64,000 nucleotides of DNA from Theristus sp. LFF4_11. Its lineage: Eukaryota; Nematoda; Chromadorea; Monhysterida; Xyalidae. Each line of letters opens with the position of its first letter. Position 1 is the stretch's first letter. Positions 34,995 through 46,525 of this stretch are shown in pieces. The notes under the pieces are model-generated. The model was not told where the DNA came from and did no database searches. It worked only from the letters and a program-made list of their open reading frames with translations. The translations under genes were made by a program, and so were the position numbers. The stretch spans positions 62,001 to 126,000 of the forward strand of contig JASANC010004227.1 of the NCBI GenBank assembly GCA_030248135.1. Direction: 5' to 3'.

Positions 34995-37575
34995 TGTACA
35001 ACTCCAGCCGTTTTGCAATTATATCAAAACAACATCCAAATTTCAAGACCAGAAATCCAAAATTCAATGTCGTTCAGACCTAAACTAAAGCGACCATTTT
35101 TTGTGTGCGGAGCTCAATAAAAATTGATTCATGTGCCCTAACTGCGTCTAAGCGATGTTGTTTGGTCGATTTATATTTGAACTAGAACGTTAATTTCACG
35201 CCAAAAGCATCGAAATGGGACATCGCATATAGGCGTTAAATGGGAGAATAAAAATGAAATGGAATATAAAATCTATGCATTTTCCAATTTTCCTGCGGGC
35301 TCCGCGTCGCGTCGCGTGACTTTCGGATCGAATACAAAGGCTTTTGTGTGGTTCCATTAAAAGTATGAAATTGGGATTAACACATGCACACGGTGCTTCT
35401 TGGTACAGGGTGTGCCTGAATGGGTGCCACTTTCTGTGAGTGGATGGTGTCTGTCTGCAAAATTAGCAATCGTGAATTGTCCTTGATTGGCTTTTGTGCA
35501 CATTGAAAGGACGAGAGTCAAACGGCATGACCGGAACAAACATACATCCGGTTTTCATTTTTTAAGAGCAAGTTTGAGCACTCTTTTGAGCACTCTTCTA
35601 AGAAGTATTGAATGAAGCGAGCGTTATTTCACATAACCCTATGTTGTTGTTGAAACCTGTGGCTTGCTTGCAAACGAATCGGCGGGGTGCAAAGGTGTCT
35701 GCAAACACAGTCAAACGTGCACTGGCATTGTTCGCGGGCGCCACACTGCTATCGGTCTCCTATTTATTGCATCCTTGCATGTCATTTTCCAACAAATAAC
35801 CAGCGCACTTGTTTAATTTCGTTTGCCACGTGTGTGTTTTTTATTTGAACATGTTAAATTATAACTGACTTGATTGGGAACGTAAAAGCTAGCGGTGGTT
35901 TTTGAATATTTTTTTACGAAGTTAGATTCTTTGTGACGTTTTTTGGTGCTTGTTGCCATTCTTCATATATTTTGCTCAAAAATAATCTTTATTTCTCAGT
36001 TCCACTTCCGTTATGGTTCGTCAACGCTTATTCGCATATCCATAGTCTTACTTCTAGGATCGCTCAAGGAATCCTTGGTTACACCCATATCAAAAATGTT
36101 TGCAACTTCCTTCCTTATCTATTTGAAGAATTGTATCACGCAAACCGCAAAAAAAAGACACACGATTCCTCATAAAAATCGCTGTGCATTCATCAAGCTG
36201 TCGTCCTGTTTGTAGCATTTCAAAGAATTTTTTCAAATAGCTCCCTAAACTGTTTAGAAAAAGCAGCTTCAATAAAAACGCGTTGGAATGTGCGCCAATA
36301 AATTCTCGTTGAAAATTGGGGTTTTGTTCCAAATTTGATGGAGTTTTTGTGGTTTGGAAGCAGAGTGTCAAAAGTGCCCATTAAACACTTTTAAAGTCGC
36401 GAATGCAACAATCAATCCATTTTGAACGCAATAAACGAACAAAATAAATAAAACGAGTTTTGACAAATTTTTTGGCAACTTCTGGGCGGCTCTGAAAATC
36501 TGGAAGAGCTGAGAAGGAAACAAACAAGAAAGAAACAACAGCAGTTGTTTTAACCCAACTTATGCTTTTATTTCTGTGTGTTAGTTTTCTCCGACATCTT
36601 GGAAATTCATTGTCCTCATCTTTGAGTAATCAATCATTAGTTTTTTTTTAAAGTTTATAATGTCAGTTCTTCGGATTTGAGCGTAGCAATTTGTTGTTTT
36701 TGCCAGTTTTCAAACTTTTCACAAACCTCCAGCCGAAGATAACACCGCCAGTTACAGCCGCATGATCTATACACGCGTTAAGCTGGCGCTGCTTTTGTTT
36801 CCGCTTGCCCCCCATGGCCATTCATGCTCCGCCGGGCGTGCATTCTTGCTGAATTCCCCAAAGAACCAGCGTCAAAGCATGTGTGCTGCTGCGAGACGAA
36901 GAAAACGCGAGGAATCGAAATCGAAACAATTGTGGCGCGCGCTTTTATTTCGAGCAGCAGCCACAGTGGTTTTCAGTGGTTTGGCGCAACAACAAACGCC
37001 AAAACTCCTTCTTCTGTGGCGTTTTCAAAACTCTCCGTCTCTTTTATTCTTTTCTCGTTTCACAAATAAAAAGGCGCTTACTGTGAACCACAGCGCGCAC
37101 GTCTTCAGCAGAGACGGTTAGGGTCGGGCATTGGCGAACGTTATAACGGTGCCGTGTGCGGCTATTGCCTTTCAAACGGACACAACCCAATGACAACACG
37201 GCCAGTTTTATGTACTTACAAGTTTATGCACTGACGTGTCGTTTGTGTTTTCGGTGAACATGTGCTGCCAGCAGGTGCCTCCGCCAGCACCACCACTTGT
37301 TCAACTTGCTGTATCTTTTTGCCAAGTGGCCAGCCACCCACACCCGTGTCTTGGGACATAATAATGCTCCCTCAACAATTCTCGCTTTCATTTGCGGACA
37401 TTGTTATGTCGTTGCATATTTTCGTTGCGTTGTTTGTTTCTGTTTGGTGTGGTGGTCGGCCACGACTAATAACCGTTGAAAAAAATTTCATCATATTCAG
37501 CTCTAGAAATCTTTTGGGCAATTCCTGTGGATCTACATGATTTAATTTAAAGATTCATATAATTGAATTAATGCT
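34995..37575. other. Shared 5' region between two divergent nicotinic receptor genes; no gene seen
   Basis: About 2.6 kb of AT-rich DNA with unrecognisable short frames. It must contain the promoters of both receptor genes. Confidence 0.5.
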
Positions 37576-39241
37576 ATGCCTTTGTTCTGCGTATTACCGC
37601 TGCTAGGACTCTTCCTGCCATTTGGAACTGCCAATCCAGGTTAGTGAAAATGATGTTTTTCAATGTTTTTTCAAGTGATCAATAAAGCAAACTTTTGAAA
37701 TGCAGAAAAAATTTCTCAGTTTCGTTTGTTTTGAACAGACGCCTCTCGGTTGTACGAGGATCTTCTGAGCGACTACAACAAACTCGTGCGACCGGTGTAC
37801 AACAACAGTCAGACACTGACGGTCAGATTCAAACTGAAACTATCGCAGCTGCTTGATGTGGTCCGTTCAGTTCTCTGTTTTTTGGTTCAGTTAAAACTTC
37901 CGTAACCAACTGTTCAGAAGAAGAATCACATAATGAGATGGTGGGGTTGGTAAGAAGTAGTAGATTTTCTTAAAACGCAAAACCAATTTCAGCACGAAAA
38001 GAACCAAATCATGACCACGAACGTGTGGCTGCAGCACGTTAGTCCGCTTGATGGCTTCTGATTTTCTGTGCTTCAAATGCTACAAGAGTCAGTTGTGTTG
38101 ATTTTCATTTTACACACAGAGCTGGGAGGACTACAAACTGAAGTGGAGTCCCGATGATTACGGCGGCGTCGAAGTGTTGTACGTGCCATCGGAGCTGATT
38201 TGGCTGCCTGACATTGTGCTCTACAACAAGTTCGTCTTATCTTCTATACTAGAACTTTGTGTACCGACTGACTTTTGAATGGAAAAAAGATTTGAAAAAA
38301 ATTATTTGCAGCGCCGATGGTAACTATCAAGTGACAATAATGACAAAGGCAAAATTGAGTCACAATGGAACCGTCGAGTGGACACCTCCTGCAATTTATA
38401 AAAGGTTAGCGTTTACTGTTTAAATCATTTTTGCTGAGAAAAACTTCAACTGGTGTTTGAAAAGCGGTTTATCATTCTTTATAGCATGTGCCAAATCGAT
38501 GTTGAGTGGTTTCCATTCGACAATCAGACATGCGAGATGAAATTTGGTAAACGTTTCAGGATAGTTTTTGTCGTACATTTGTGTTCTGAACATTTTCAAA
38601 TTAATAAACTCGAAATCCAGGCTCCTGGACGTACGGCGGTTTTGAAGTTGATCTACAGCACAAGGACGATCTGTTGAACTGGTCAAACAAGCGTGCCAAT
38701 GGTGATAAAGAAGTGGAAATTGTGATCGAAAAAGGTGCGCCATATGGAATGGATAAACAGATAACAATGGCCAGAAACTTGGAAACTTGTGAATTGTATC
38801 ATGGTTGCAGGAGTAGATCTGAACGATTACTACCAGAGTGTTGAGTGGGACATACTTGGGGTGCCCGGCATTCGACATCAGAGAAAGTTAGTGGCGTTCA
38901 AATGTGAATCAATATAAAAACCAAGACTTTTTTGTCACAAACAGCGCGGAATTCATCTATCAGAGTGAACAAGCGGAACAATGGATACCAATCGGGCACA
39001 ACTTTCTGAAGCGACATCTCACTTTTTTCATGTATCCGTGTTGCGAGGCACCGTTCATCGACATCACCTACGAGATCAAGCTTCGTCGCAAGACCCTTTT
39101 CTATACGGTGAATCTGATCTTCCCCTCGGTTGGCATCAGTTTCCTGACAGCACTGGTCTTCTATTTACCGAGCGACAGCGGCGAAAAGATTTCGCTGTGC
39201 ATCTCGATTCTCATCTCGCTCACCGTGTTCTTCTTGCTGCT

Positions 39242-39281
<40 letters not shown>

Positions 39282-40139
39282 CGAAAGCGTTTCAATGATC
39301 TGGAGTCGCACAGAAAGTTTTTTTGGTTAAAATTTGTGATTTTCAGTGGAGATCATCCCGTCGACCAGTTTGGTGATTCCGTTGATTGGCAAGTATCTGC
39401 TGTTCACGATGGTGTTGGTCACGTTGTCCGTCATTGTTACTGTCATCACGCTGGTCAGTTTGCATCAATTGAAAACGATATCACACACACTCTAAAAACG
39501 GCTGTTTGGATTTGGCGGCTTGGACTTGAGTGACTCTTGAGTATGCAAAAGCGGCAGCTACACCCAAAAGCGGCTCTTCATGCAAGCTCGTCGCCTGTTC
39601 TGCCGCAGAACGTGCACTACCGCTCGCCGACGACGCACACGATGCCTGAGTGGCTGCGTCGTGTCTTCATCGAGGTGCTGCCCCGACTGCTCGGCATGCG
39701 TCGGCCGACCGAGTCGGAGCAGAAAGCTGAAATGGAGGCGGGCACGAGGGCGCGTGACGACAACGAGCGCACGCACGCAAAGTGCACCAGCAGCGCCACC
39801 AACGACACGCGCACGGCCACAAAGTTCCAGTTCCACCTGCCGTCCGAGTCGCCGCGAAGCACCGACAAGCGACGTCTGTCGACGATCGAGCCCCTGACGC
39901 GCAAACGCTCAGCGCCCTCGTTCAGCGGCTTCCTCAGCCCCGAGTACACGTCGTCGCCGCTGTCGCAGCATCTGCTGCTGCCCCCCGGCTCCTTCAACCT
40001 CGGCGGCTCGCTCGGGCGCCATGACGCGTCGTCGCCGACCGAGCAGCGGCAGACGGCCGATCGGACGCCGGTGACGATGGCCGTGGAGAGCGTCTGCTAC
40101 ATCGCTGACCACCTGAAGAGTGCCAATGACGATGACGAG
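37576..40139 (+). CDS. Nicotinic acetylcholine receptor alpha-type subunit, lacking its M4 exon
   Basis: Eleven exons join in phase to 541 codons without reaching a stop: 37576-37639, 37739-37860, 37993-38037 (45 bases), 38120-38229 (110 bases), 38312-38404, 38485-38546, 38621-38734, 38811-38886, 38945-39243, 39347-39453, 39609-40139. Visible: signal peptide ([16 protein letters not shown]), [10 protein letters not shown], Cys loop [15 protein letters not shown], vicinal cysteines YPCCEAPF (alpha type), M1-M3 (M2 [18 protein letters not shown]), and a cytoplasmic loop ending in [11 protein letters not shown]. The next exon should carry M4 but is absent from the 180 bases before the LTR element at 40320 and from the 140 bases after it. 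Reading through the donor gives GGVAVE and a stop. Either M4 was lost or displaced, or a truncated receptor is made. A GT microsatellite begins at the donor of exon 9. Confidence 0.85.
39244..39279 (+). repeat. GT microsatellite at a 5' splice site
   Basis: An uninterrupted run of about 18 GT units starts exactly at the donor of exon 9 of the nicotinic receptor, right after the last M2 codons (CTGCTGG). The run itself supplies the GT of the intron. Confidence 0.9.
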
Positions 40140-40319
40140 GTCGGTGGTGTTGCTGTTGAGTGACAGCACTGCAACATTGACCAGCCACATGTCCGTGGGA
40201 GGTGTGTTGGAAATGTGCGGCACTTGCTGCTGCTGCTAAGCAAAGCGCTCTGCATACGGCGACAAGTATTGCGCATCATGTTTCACCGAGCCGTCGCACG
40301 CGCTGTGTGTTCCCCATAA

Positions 40320-41079
40320 TGTCAGGTCCGGTACACGACCTCACTTCACTCAACCCCCAAAAACTCTGACTGTGATATTTTATTGTACTGTAATTCTTCC
40401 ACACTTGGTAATAGTTAAACACTTTTATTGTTCAACGTTCAACCTTTTTATTATTATTGGTCACCATCAACAATCACCACCTTTAATTACCACTCTACCA
40501 TGTTTTTCGTCATACACCATCTCTGCTCTTGTCTCACGATAAACGACTAAAACCAACACCGCTTGGAAAGTCACGTGGGCAAGCGTTCGTGTATCGTGTG
40601 GTCGCCCCACATTTGGGCGCTTCACGATCTGTCCAGGACTGCGCCTGACATCGAGAGGGCGTTCTGGGCGGCAACTCACGGCCAGACCCTAAAGGTACTG
40701 GTGTAAACTTTTGCGGCTTCGTCTAAAATCTGTAAACCGTAATCAATTACAACAGTCTTCTTTTGTAAACGTTTTATTCTTTGTCGTCCTCGATTGACGA
40801 ATTCTGAAAGAAGCCATAACAATTGTGTGAACTAATCAACGGCGTGGAACGACGACGAATGAGAGGCAATGGCTCAAGCCCTCATTACGCGGCTGGAACT
40901 CGAACGGCGTCGCAGGTGGCAGATGCGAGCGAGTCGGTGGCAGAGACTCGTAGTCGTTTGACTCCAGCAATGAGGCACATCCCTCGGACTTCGGTTCGTA
41001 GTAGGGTGGCACTCAACTCGTGTGACACGAGCGTCAAAATCCACTCGTCTGCAAACTGCAGCCGGGGGATGCTACCGCA
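40320..41079 (+). repeat. Left LTR
   Basis: Starts TGTCAGG and ends ACCGCA. Contains GTGGTCGCCCCACATTTGGG and a perfect small palindrome CTCGTGTGACACGAG (41017-41031). The ORF1 reading frame is already open inside it from 40823. Confidence 0.85.
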
Positions 41080-44000
41080 AATGGAGGTCTATCACCTCGA
41101 CTGGCACTTTGACAAAAGTAACCAGAGTCTAATAAGGAACGCACGAGGAATTACTCGGGCGCCTCCTTTCCAGAAAGTTCGCAAAAAGACGTTGCGAACA
41201 ATCAACAAAAGTCAACTGTTGGCAGCCTTGTTGGATCTGCCAATCTACACGAACAGAGAGCAAGTCACGACTGTAGTGACCGATCTCATTTATGAGCACT
41301 TTGGCCTCACTGCCAAAGAAAACCAACGTCTGACCAAGTCGCCCAGCGACATGGTATCAGACGCGGGTTATGCTAGCTACGCCTCAGGTTCTTCTGTGGC
41401 GACGCTATCGTCTGAAATGGTCATGCACTTAAAACGTGTCTTGACCGCGCCAATCATCAATCTTGATGAAAGCGCTGTTGAAATACAAGGCGACTTTGAG
41501 TTCGCTCTTGCATTATTGTATTCAAAGACAGTCGTCACCCCAGGGTTGACGATAGTCGGAGGCGTACGTGCCGAGGAAGCAATCAAAATGATTAGCGACC
41601 TGGCAAAGCACGACGCCGCATATCGGACCAAGCTCCCAGACGGCCGAGTGGTGCCCTTGCCGGCAACATTCAAGCAGGTCTATGGAGCAAAGGAACGATA
41701 CATCACGGGAAAGGAATACTTTGCCCGTGTTGCACTGTATAAATGGAGGCGAAATCGGGCCGTTTTTGACCCGGTCGCCACTTCAACACCCAATCGACAA
41801 TCATGGGTGAACGAGCATCTCCCTGAGATTGCTCTTGTTGGAGCTACTCCACCACACGAAATGGGAACGCAAGGAGAGACAGTCTCCCGTCCCCCTGCTC
41901 AGGTGGAGCAGCACACACAATATTATACGCCGTTAAGTACGACGCATTATCATACAAGACATTTTGCGAAAAGCAATAACTTTCTGCAAAGTGATTCAGT
42001 CCAGGGTAACCGAGACCATGAACAACAACGGAACTCATTGCAGAAAACCGTTGGTTCCGGCTCTGAAGCCGATGATGAACGCAAATCACGTCGTAAAAAG
42101 AAACGACGCAAAATGGATCCATCACAAAGGCGACAGTTTCTGTCGACCATTGAACGCCGTCGCTTGGCTGCAGAATTTGCTGCATTCAAACGACCTGGCA
42201 GTCATACAAGAAACCAAGCTGCAAAGCTTGTGCTTTCAGGTCACAGTGACCATCTGAATCAACCAAGCTCGATGTCGAGCTTAGGTTTGAAAGAGCTGTT
42301 TGACGGTAAGACCGGCCAAACCAGCATTTACAACGATAAAATCAATGAACTAGTGAAAACTAGCTCACTGAATACGTCACATGAAGTGAACTCTGATTCA
42401 CGTTTGCTATGCAAACAGTTTAGTGCCAAGGCACACGTGCAAAAGGAAACGTATTCCGATACGAACCTGCACAGTCAAACACACTGTACGCCAGTGATAT
42501 TGAAAGAGGCAGCTCTGTCAGACAGAATGCATACCTCACACACAAACGCACTGTGTGACGCCAGTCATACAGCGCGCGCGAAAGAGGCAGCTCTCTCAGA
42601 CAGAAAGCATACCTCACACACAGGCGCACTGGGTGACGTCAGTCACACAGCATGCGCGCAATACCACACAGACAGCGCGTGTCTGTCTGACAGTGGTGCA
42701 ATAAAAACGAGACAGCACACTAGTGCTGCTCTGTCTCACACGACTCAAACGAGTCAAATGAGACGGAACGCGTTTTACGACGCTCCGTCTGACTTAGTGT
42801 TGGCAAAAAGGCGCCACTTTCAGGCTTCGTTGGCCTCAGTGTTGCCGTCGCCAATACAATCAGTTCCGACTGAATACAAAGCTACAAGCGCTGCATTGCA
42901 GGATGCAATTGCAGTGAATCAGCAGCAATACGACACTGACAATGTCGCTTTGCTCACTGAATTACAATTTGCGCAGCAAGCCGCATGGAATCAACGGCTT
43001 TTACTGTCGCATTATTACAAGGAGGTCTCAAGCAGCCCTACACAGGACTCCTTGAGTACAAACTCAACCAATACGGATCCAGAGGACAACCGTATTTGCT
43101 TACTCGAAGCGAACAGCGACGAGTCAAATAGTGATGATAGCCGTCAGGCTACACCACCTACTGCAAGAAGGCCGCTGGTGCCACCACCAGTGACCAGGGC
43201 ATCAGCCCGTAAAACGACCGCACCAGGTAATGAGCCCGGTGCTGGTCCCTCACATGCACCAACACGTGCAAGTGAAACGTATGAAGATCCGATTTACTCG
43301 TTTCTTCCCTTCAGTTTACCTGAAGAAATACTCGAAACTGCTACGCCGCAAAAGCTGGCGCAGGTTTCGAAACGTCTGAACGACCTCACGCGACAACTAA
43401 TCGCGGTCCCTCAGACGCATAAAACAATATTGGATGTCTTAGCACCAATACTAAGACACCTCACTGTCACTGACAGTAAAAAGCCAGTGTTTCAAAAACA
43501 CTATAAGCGGTTCTGGGAAGCGTACACAGACGCTAAAACCAGACCACACAGTGCGCACGCGACCGATTCGGTTCGCACGCCACTAGAGCGGTTGACGGCG
43601 ACATCGCCGCAATCACTTGATAACAATCCAAGTCGAACTTCCGCCCCGCGGAATAATTCTGACATGGATATGGAGTCCGGCGCTGCTAATTCGCAGCGTC
43701 CGTCTCAATTTAGTGCGTCTCGTTTCGACTATACGTCGGAATCGAATCGCTCTATGTTTCGTACAATGGACCAAGCTCTCAGAGCTGTGGCCACTGCTAC
43801 CACAGAAGGGTCACGCCGCATTATTGAGGCGTTAGACCGTAATGACGAAACTGTGAAGCAACAACACCAACAGGTGCTGGAGCACACAGAACGTCAGACA
43901 CAACAAACAAGTGTCAACATTAGAGATAATGGTGACACTATTCGTGGGCACATAGCCGCGATGAATCTGCAGTTCGCCGACCGTTTAGGCCGGATTATGA

Positions 44001-46525
44001 ACAGCTATTCACGCGATGTGCATGAAAATACTCGGAACACCGACAGGCAGTTCGCGAGTTTACAAGATGCAATGAGAGATCAAACTGATCTCTTGCGCGA
44101 GTTCTTGACTCGTAATCATGCAGAAATGCAATCGACATCTCACGCTGAGACGCCGATTACACACATTCACATGGTGAATAATCCACAAGACGCACCCACG
44201 TCTGTGAATACAACGGTAACGGCACAAGTGCCACTACCACAAGTAACTGCTGCGAGTACAGCAGCTACTATTACGAATGTGCAGACTGCCACCACAACGG
44301 TGACATCTCTTGCACAGAATACGCTGTCGGCAGCACAAAATGTGCCACCGACAACACTTGCATCAATAATGCAGAGCAGACAGTTACCTGCTGCTACTGC
44401 TACGGCACATCCGCTCGAGTACATGGTCAAATTTGTTGACGTGTACGGCACGGATACGCCTACAGAGCTAGGGCATATTTATATGCCTACAGCACTGTTG
44501 CCAGTGCAACTGAAAATGGACGCGTTACGTCGTGTCTATTATCAAGTCAGAGAGCCACCAGGTGGATGGCTCAAAGCGCCAGAGGTCACAACACACAGGT
44601 TGAGACCGAGTGGCACATGGGTGCAAGCGGACGACACCACTACGGGTGCCGTAACGCTTGAAGACCCACGCAGAATGTACCCACAGCAGCTAACTGCTGC
44701 TGAGGAGTTACAATTGTATCACAATTCAATTGAATTGGCCACTTCCGAAAGGAAGACAATAGAGGAACTACGGCGTAAAGCACGTGGTCCCACAAATGTG
44801 CAGTCACGGCTTCCGACACCACAGGTGCCGAGCCGGCTGCCATCACAAACGCAGGTGACAACAAATTTGCCATCTACGTTAGCTCCTGCTCAGACAAGTT
44901 CCTCGGTGTTGCGTCCTGCTTCACCGGCGAACTCTGAAGCAACAACAGTTCTTGCACAAAGAACTGATGATGTTAATGCACTACTGACAGCACATTTCGC
45001 TGCAGAAGCGCAACCAGCTCAACGAGCAACACACGTTGACGAAAGTCAACAAAACCGGAATCAGTTTGCTGACTTTGTACCACAAAGCAGTCAAGCTGCT
45101 CCAAATGTGCAAATCCGACAGGATAGCACTTCTGTGAACAATAATGTTACCACGGCACAGCCGTCAGTAACACGTCATACAACAAGTGCACAGCTCTTGT
45201 TGCAAAATGACACGAATATCCGCAGCACGACGACTTCGTCGGTGTATGCGGCATTGATGGCTTTAATTCCGAGACCACAAACAGTGGAAGACTCGAACAA
45301 AGCCTTAGAACGTCATGCACAAGCAATGAAGTTTGTGCGTGAAGCCACTGGCTATAAGCATTACAATGGTCCCAGCACTGGTCCCATTGTCTCCTACCTG
45401 GACAATTTTGATCCAGCTATGGAAATGTTAGGTTTCTCCGATCCAGAGAAACTTTTATACCTGATGAATCACCTAAATGGTGATGCCAAAAGGTTTTTAT
45501 CGTCTATTCCCCTTGAGGAGCAGACAAACTATCAGGCGGTACGTAACCGTTTGCTAGTCGCATTTTCTGAGTACACTCACTCAGATCAGCTGCAGATGAA
45601 ATTGGACGCTTGCAAGCAAGCGGACAAAGAAACTGTAGCTGCGTATTCACAGAGAATGTTGGCAATTTTCATGCCACTCTCTGCCGGATGGCATCCACTT
45701 GAAGTGGAGCGCCAGAAAACGTCAGCCTTTATTAGGGGACTGACACCCTATATTAAAAGCCAAGTTCGCTTGCACTGTCCGAACCCGGACTACACCAGCG
45801 CGTACGCATACGCTGTGCGCGTCGAGTGTATGGCAGACTTACTTCGGCTTGAAGGTAGCGAATTGCTACCGGATGGAAATCTGCAAGTCCGAAAGGACCA
45901 AGCAGTAAGGACTGACAGTAAAAATACTGCCACTCCAAATATACAACCGGGATCCAGATCTCAATGGTTTGGAAACTGGAACCATAACAATCCACAAAAT
46001 AGTAGGCCTGGAACAAGGTTTCAGCCCAACTATACAAGTCGACCGCAACAGCAGTCGCAAACAAATCAACAACAGTATCAGAGGCCTGACACTGCTGTTC
46101 AAAACAAGTCACGACCACCGCCGCCTCAGGCTAATAACCAGGACAGGCGGGTGACTTTTCAAGAGAGCCGTCAGGCTGAAAAGCCGCGGACTCCTTTTAA
46201 CAATAAACCCCCACCAAATCAAAGACGATACGGTGGCGGTCAACCATCCCGCAGTGCTCAGCCAACTGAGGACACTGAGGAATATGACAATAACAGTGAC
46301 TGTGATTCCCAAGGGAAACACAATCAAACTGATGAACAATATGAATACGACAAACAAATGTCGCATTTCATTGATAGTGTCGTTGACTCTAAAGAAAAAG
46401 AGCAACGTATGCTTGAGTATTTGTTCGCGCGCAGCGAACAAAATGATCAGGACGATGAAGCCGAGGACGAAGAAGACTCGGATTCACAACTGATGCATGC
46501 GTGCTGCGTGCACACTTGGTCCTAG
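41069..46525 (+). CDS. Retroelement ORF1, giant gag-like protein
   Basis: One uninterrupted frame extends from 40823 (inside the LTR) to the TAG at 46523. The likely start is the ATG at 41069 or 41082, because the upstream part repeats LTR sequence; from there the protein is about 1,815 residues. Numbered from 40823, visible parts are: two 26-residue tandem repeats (units beginning KEAALSDR, nt 42502-42657), a probable coiled coil around residues 1000-1105 (RIIEALDRNDETVKQQ onward), and near residues 1475-1675 a capsid-like gag region with YLDNFDPAMEMLGFSDPEK, YLMNHLNGDAKRFL and AYSQRMLAIF, as in LTR-element capsids. The tail is Gln/Asn-rich and then acidic. It would form the particle shell in the cytoplasm. 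It is far larger than usual gag proteins (400-700 residues). Confidence 0.8.
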   Translation: MLPQMEVYHLDWHFDKSNQSLIRNARGITRAPPFQKVRKKTLRTINKSQLLAALLDLPIYTNREQVTTVVTDLIYEHFGLTAKENQRLTKSPSDMVSDAGYASYASGSSVATLSSEMVMHLKRVLTAPIINLDESAVEIQGDFEFALALLYSKTVVTPGLTIVGGVRAEEAIKMISDLAKHDAAYRTKLPDGRVVPLPATFKQVYGAKERYITGKEYFARVALYKWRRNRAVFDPVATSTPNRQSWVNEHLPEIALVGATPPHEMGTQGETVSRPPAQVEQHTQYYTPLSTTHYHTRHFAKSNNFLQSDSVQGNRDHEQQRNSLQKTVGSGSEADDERKSRRKKKRRKMDPSQRRQFLSTIERRRLAAEFAAFKRPGSHTRNQAAKLVLSGHSDHLNQPSSMSSLGLKELFDGKTGQTSIYNDKINELVKTSSLNTSHEVNSDSRLLCKQFSAKAHVQKETYSDTNLHSQTHCTPVILKEAALSDRMHTSHTNALCDASHTARAKEAALSDRKHTSHTGALGDVSHTACAQYHTDSACLSDSGAIKTRQHTSAALSHTTQTSQMRRNAFYDAPSDLVLAKRRHFQASLASVLPSPIQSVPTEYKATSAALQDAIAVNQQQYDTDNVALLTELQFAQQAAWNQRLLLSHYYKEVSSSPTQDSLSTNSTNTDPEDNRICLLEANSDESNSDDSRQATPPTARRPLVPPPVTRASARKTTAPGNEPGAGPSHAPTRASETYEDPIYSFLPFSLPEEILETATPQKLAQVSKRLNDLTRQLIAVPQTHKTILDVLAPILRHLTVTDSKKPVFQKHYKRFWEAYTDAKTRPHSAHATDSVRTPLERLTATSPQSLDNNPSRTSAPRNNSDMDMESGAANSQRPSQFSASRFDYTSESNRSMFRTMDQALRAVATATTEGSRRIIEALDRNDETVKQQHQQVLEHTERQTQQTSVNIRDNGDTIRGHIAAMNLQFADRLGRIMNSYSRDVHENTRNTDRQFASLQDAMRDQTDLLREFLTRNHAEMQSTSHAETPITHIHMVNNPQDAPTSVNTTVTAQVPLPQVTAASTAATITNVQTATTTVTSLAQNTLSAAQNVPPTTLASIMQSRQLPAATATAHPLEYMVKFVDVYGTDTPTELGHIYMPTALLPVQLKMDALRRVYYQVREPPGGWLKAPEVTTHRLRPSGTWVQADDTTTGAVTLEDPRRMYPQQLTAAEELQLYHNSIELATSERKTIEELRRKARGPTNVQSRLPTPQVPSRLPSQTQVTTNLPSTLAPAQTSSSVLRPASPANSEATTVLAQRTDDVNALLTAHFAAEAQPAQRATHVDESQQNRNQFADFVPQSSQAAPNVQIRQDSTSVNNNVTTAQPSVTRHTTSAQLLLQNDTNIRSTTTSSVYAALMALIPRPQTVEDSNKALERHAQAMKFVREATGYKHYNGPSTGPIVSYLDNFDPAMEMLGFSDPEKLLYLMNHLNGDAKRFLSSIPLEEQTNYQAVRNRLLVAFSEYTHSDQLQMKLDACKQADKETVAAYSQRMLAIFMPLSAGWHPLEVERQKTSAFIRGLTPYIKSQVRLHCPNPDYTSAYAYAVRVECMADLLRLEGSELLPDGNLQVRKDQAVRTDSKNTATPNIQPGSRSQWFGNWNHNNPQNSRPGTRFQPNYTSRPQQQSQTNQQQYQRPDTAVQNKSRPPPPQANNQDRRVTFQESRQAEKPRTPFNNKPPPNQRRYGGGQPSRSAQPTEDTEEYDNNSDCDSQGKHNQTDEQYEYDKQMSHFIDSVVDSKEKEQRMLEYLFARSEQNDQDDEAEDEEDSDSQLMHACCVHTWS

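Noticed and set aside
39537..40163. Independent 208-residue gene on the plus strand
   Set aside because: It is the M3-M4 loop exon of the nicotinic receptor (39609-40139) read through its donor.
46109..46441. Minus-strand membrane-protein-like ORF inside the retroelement
   Set aside because: Antisense shadow of the Gln/Asn-rich ORF1 tail; the hydrophobic appearance comes from complementing polar codons.
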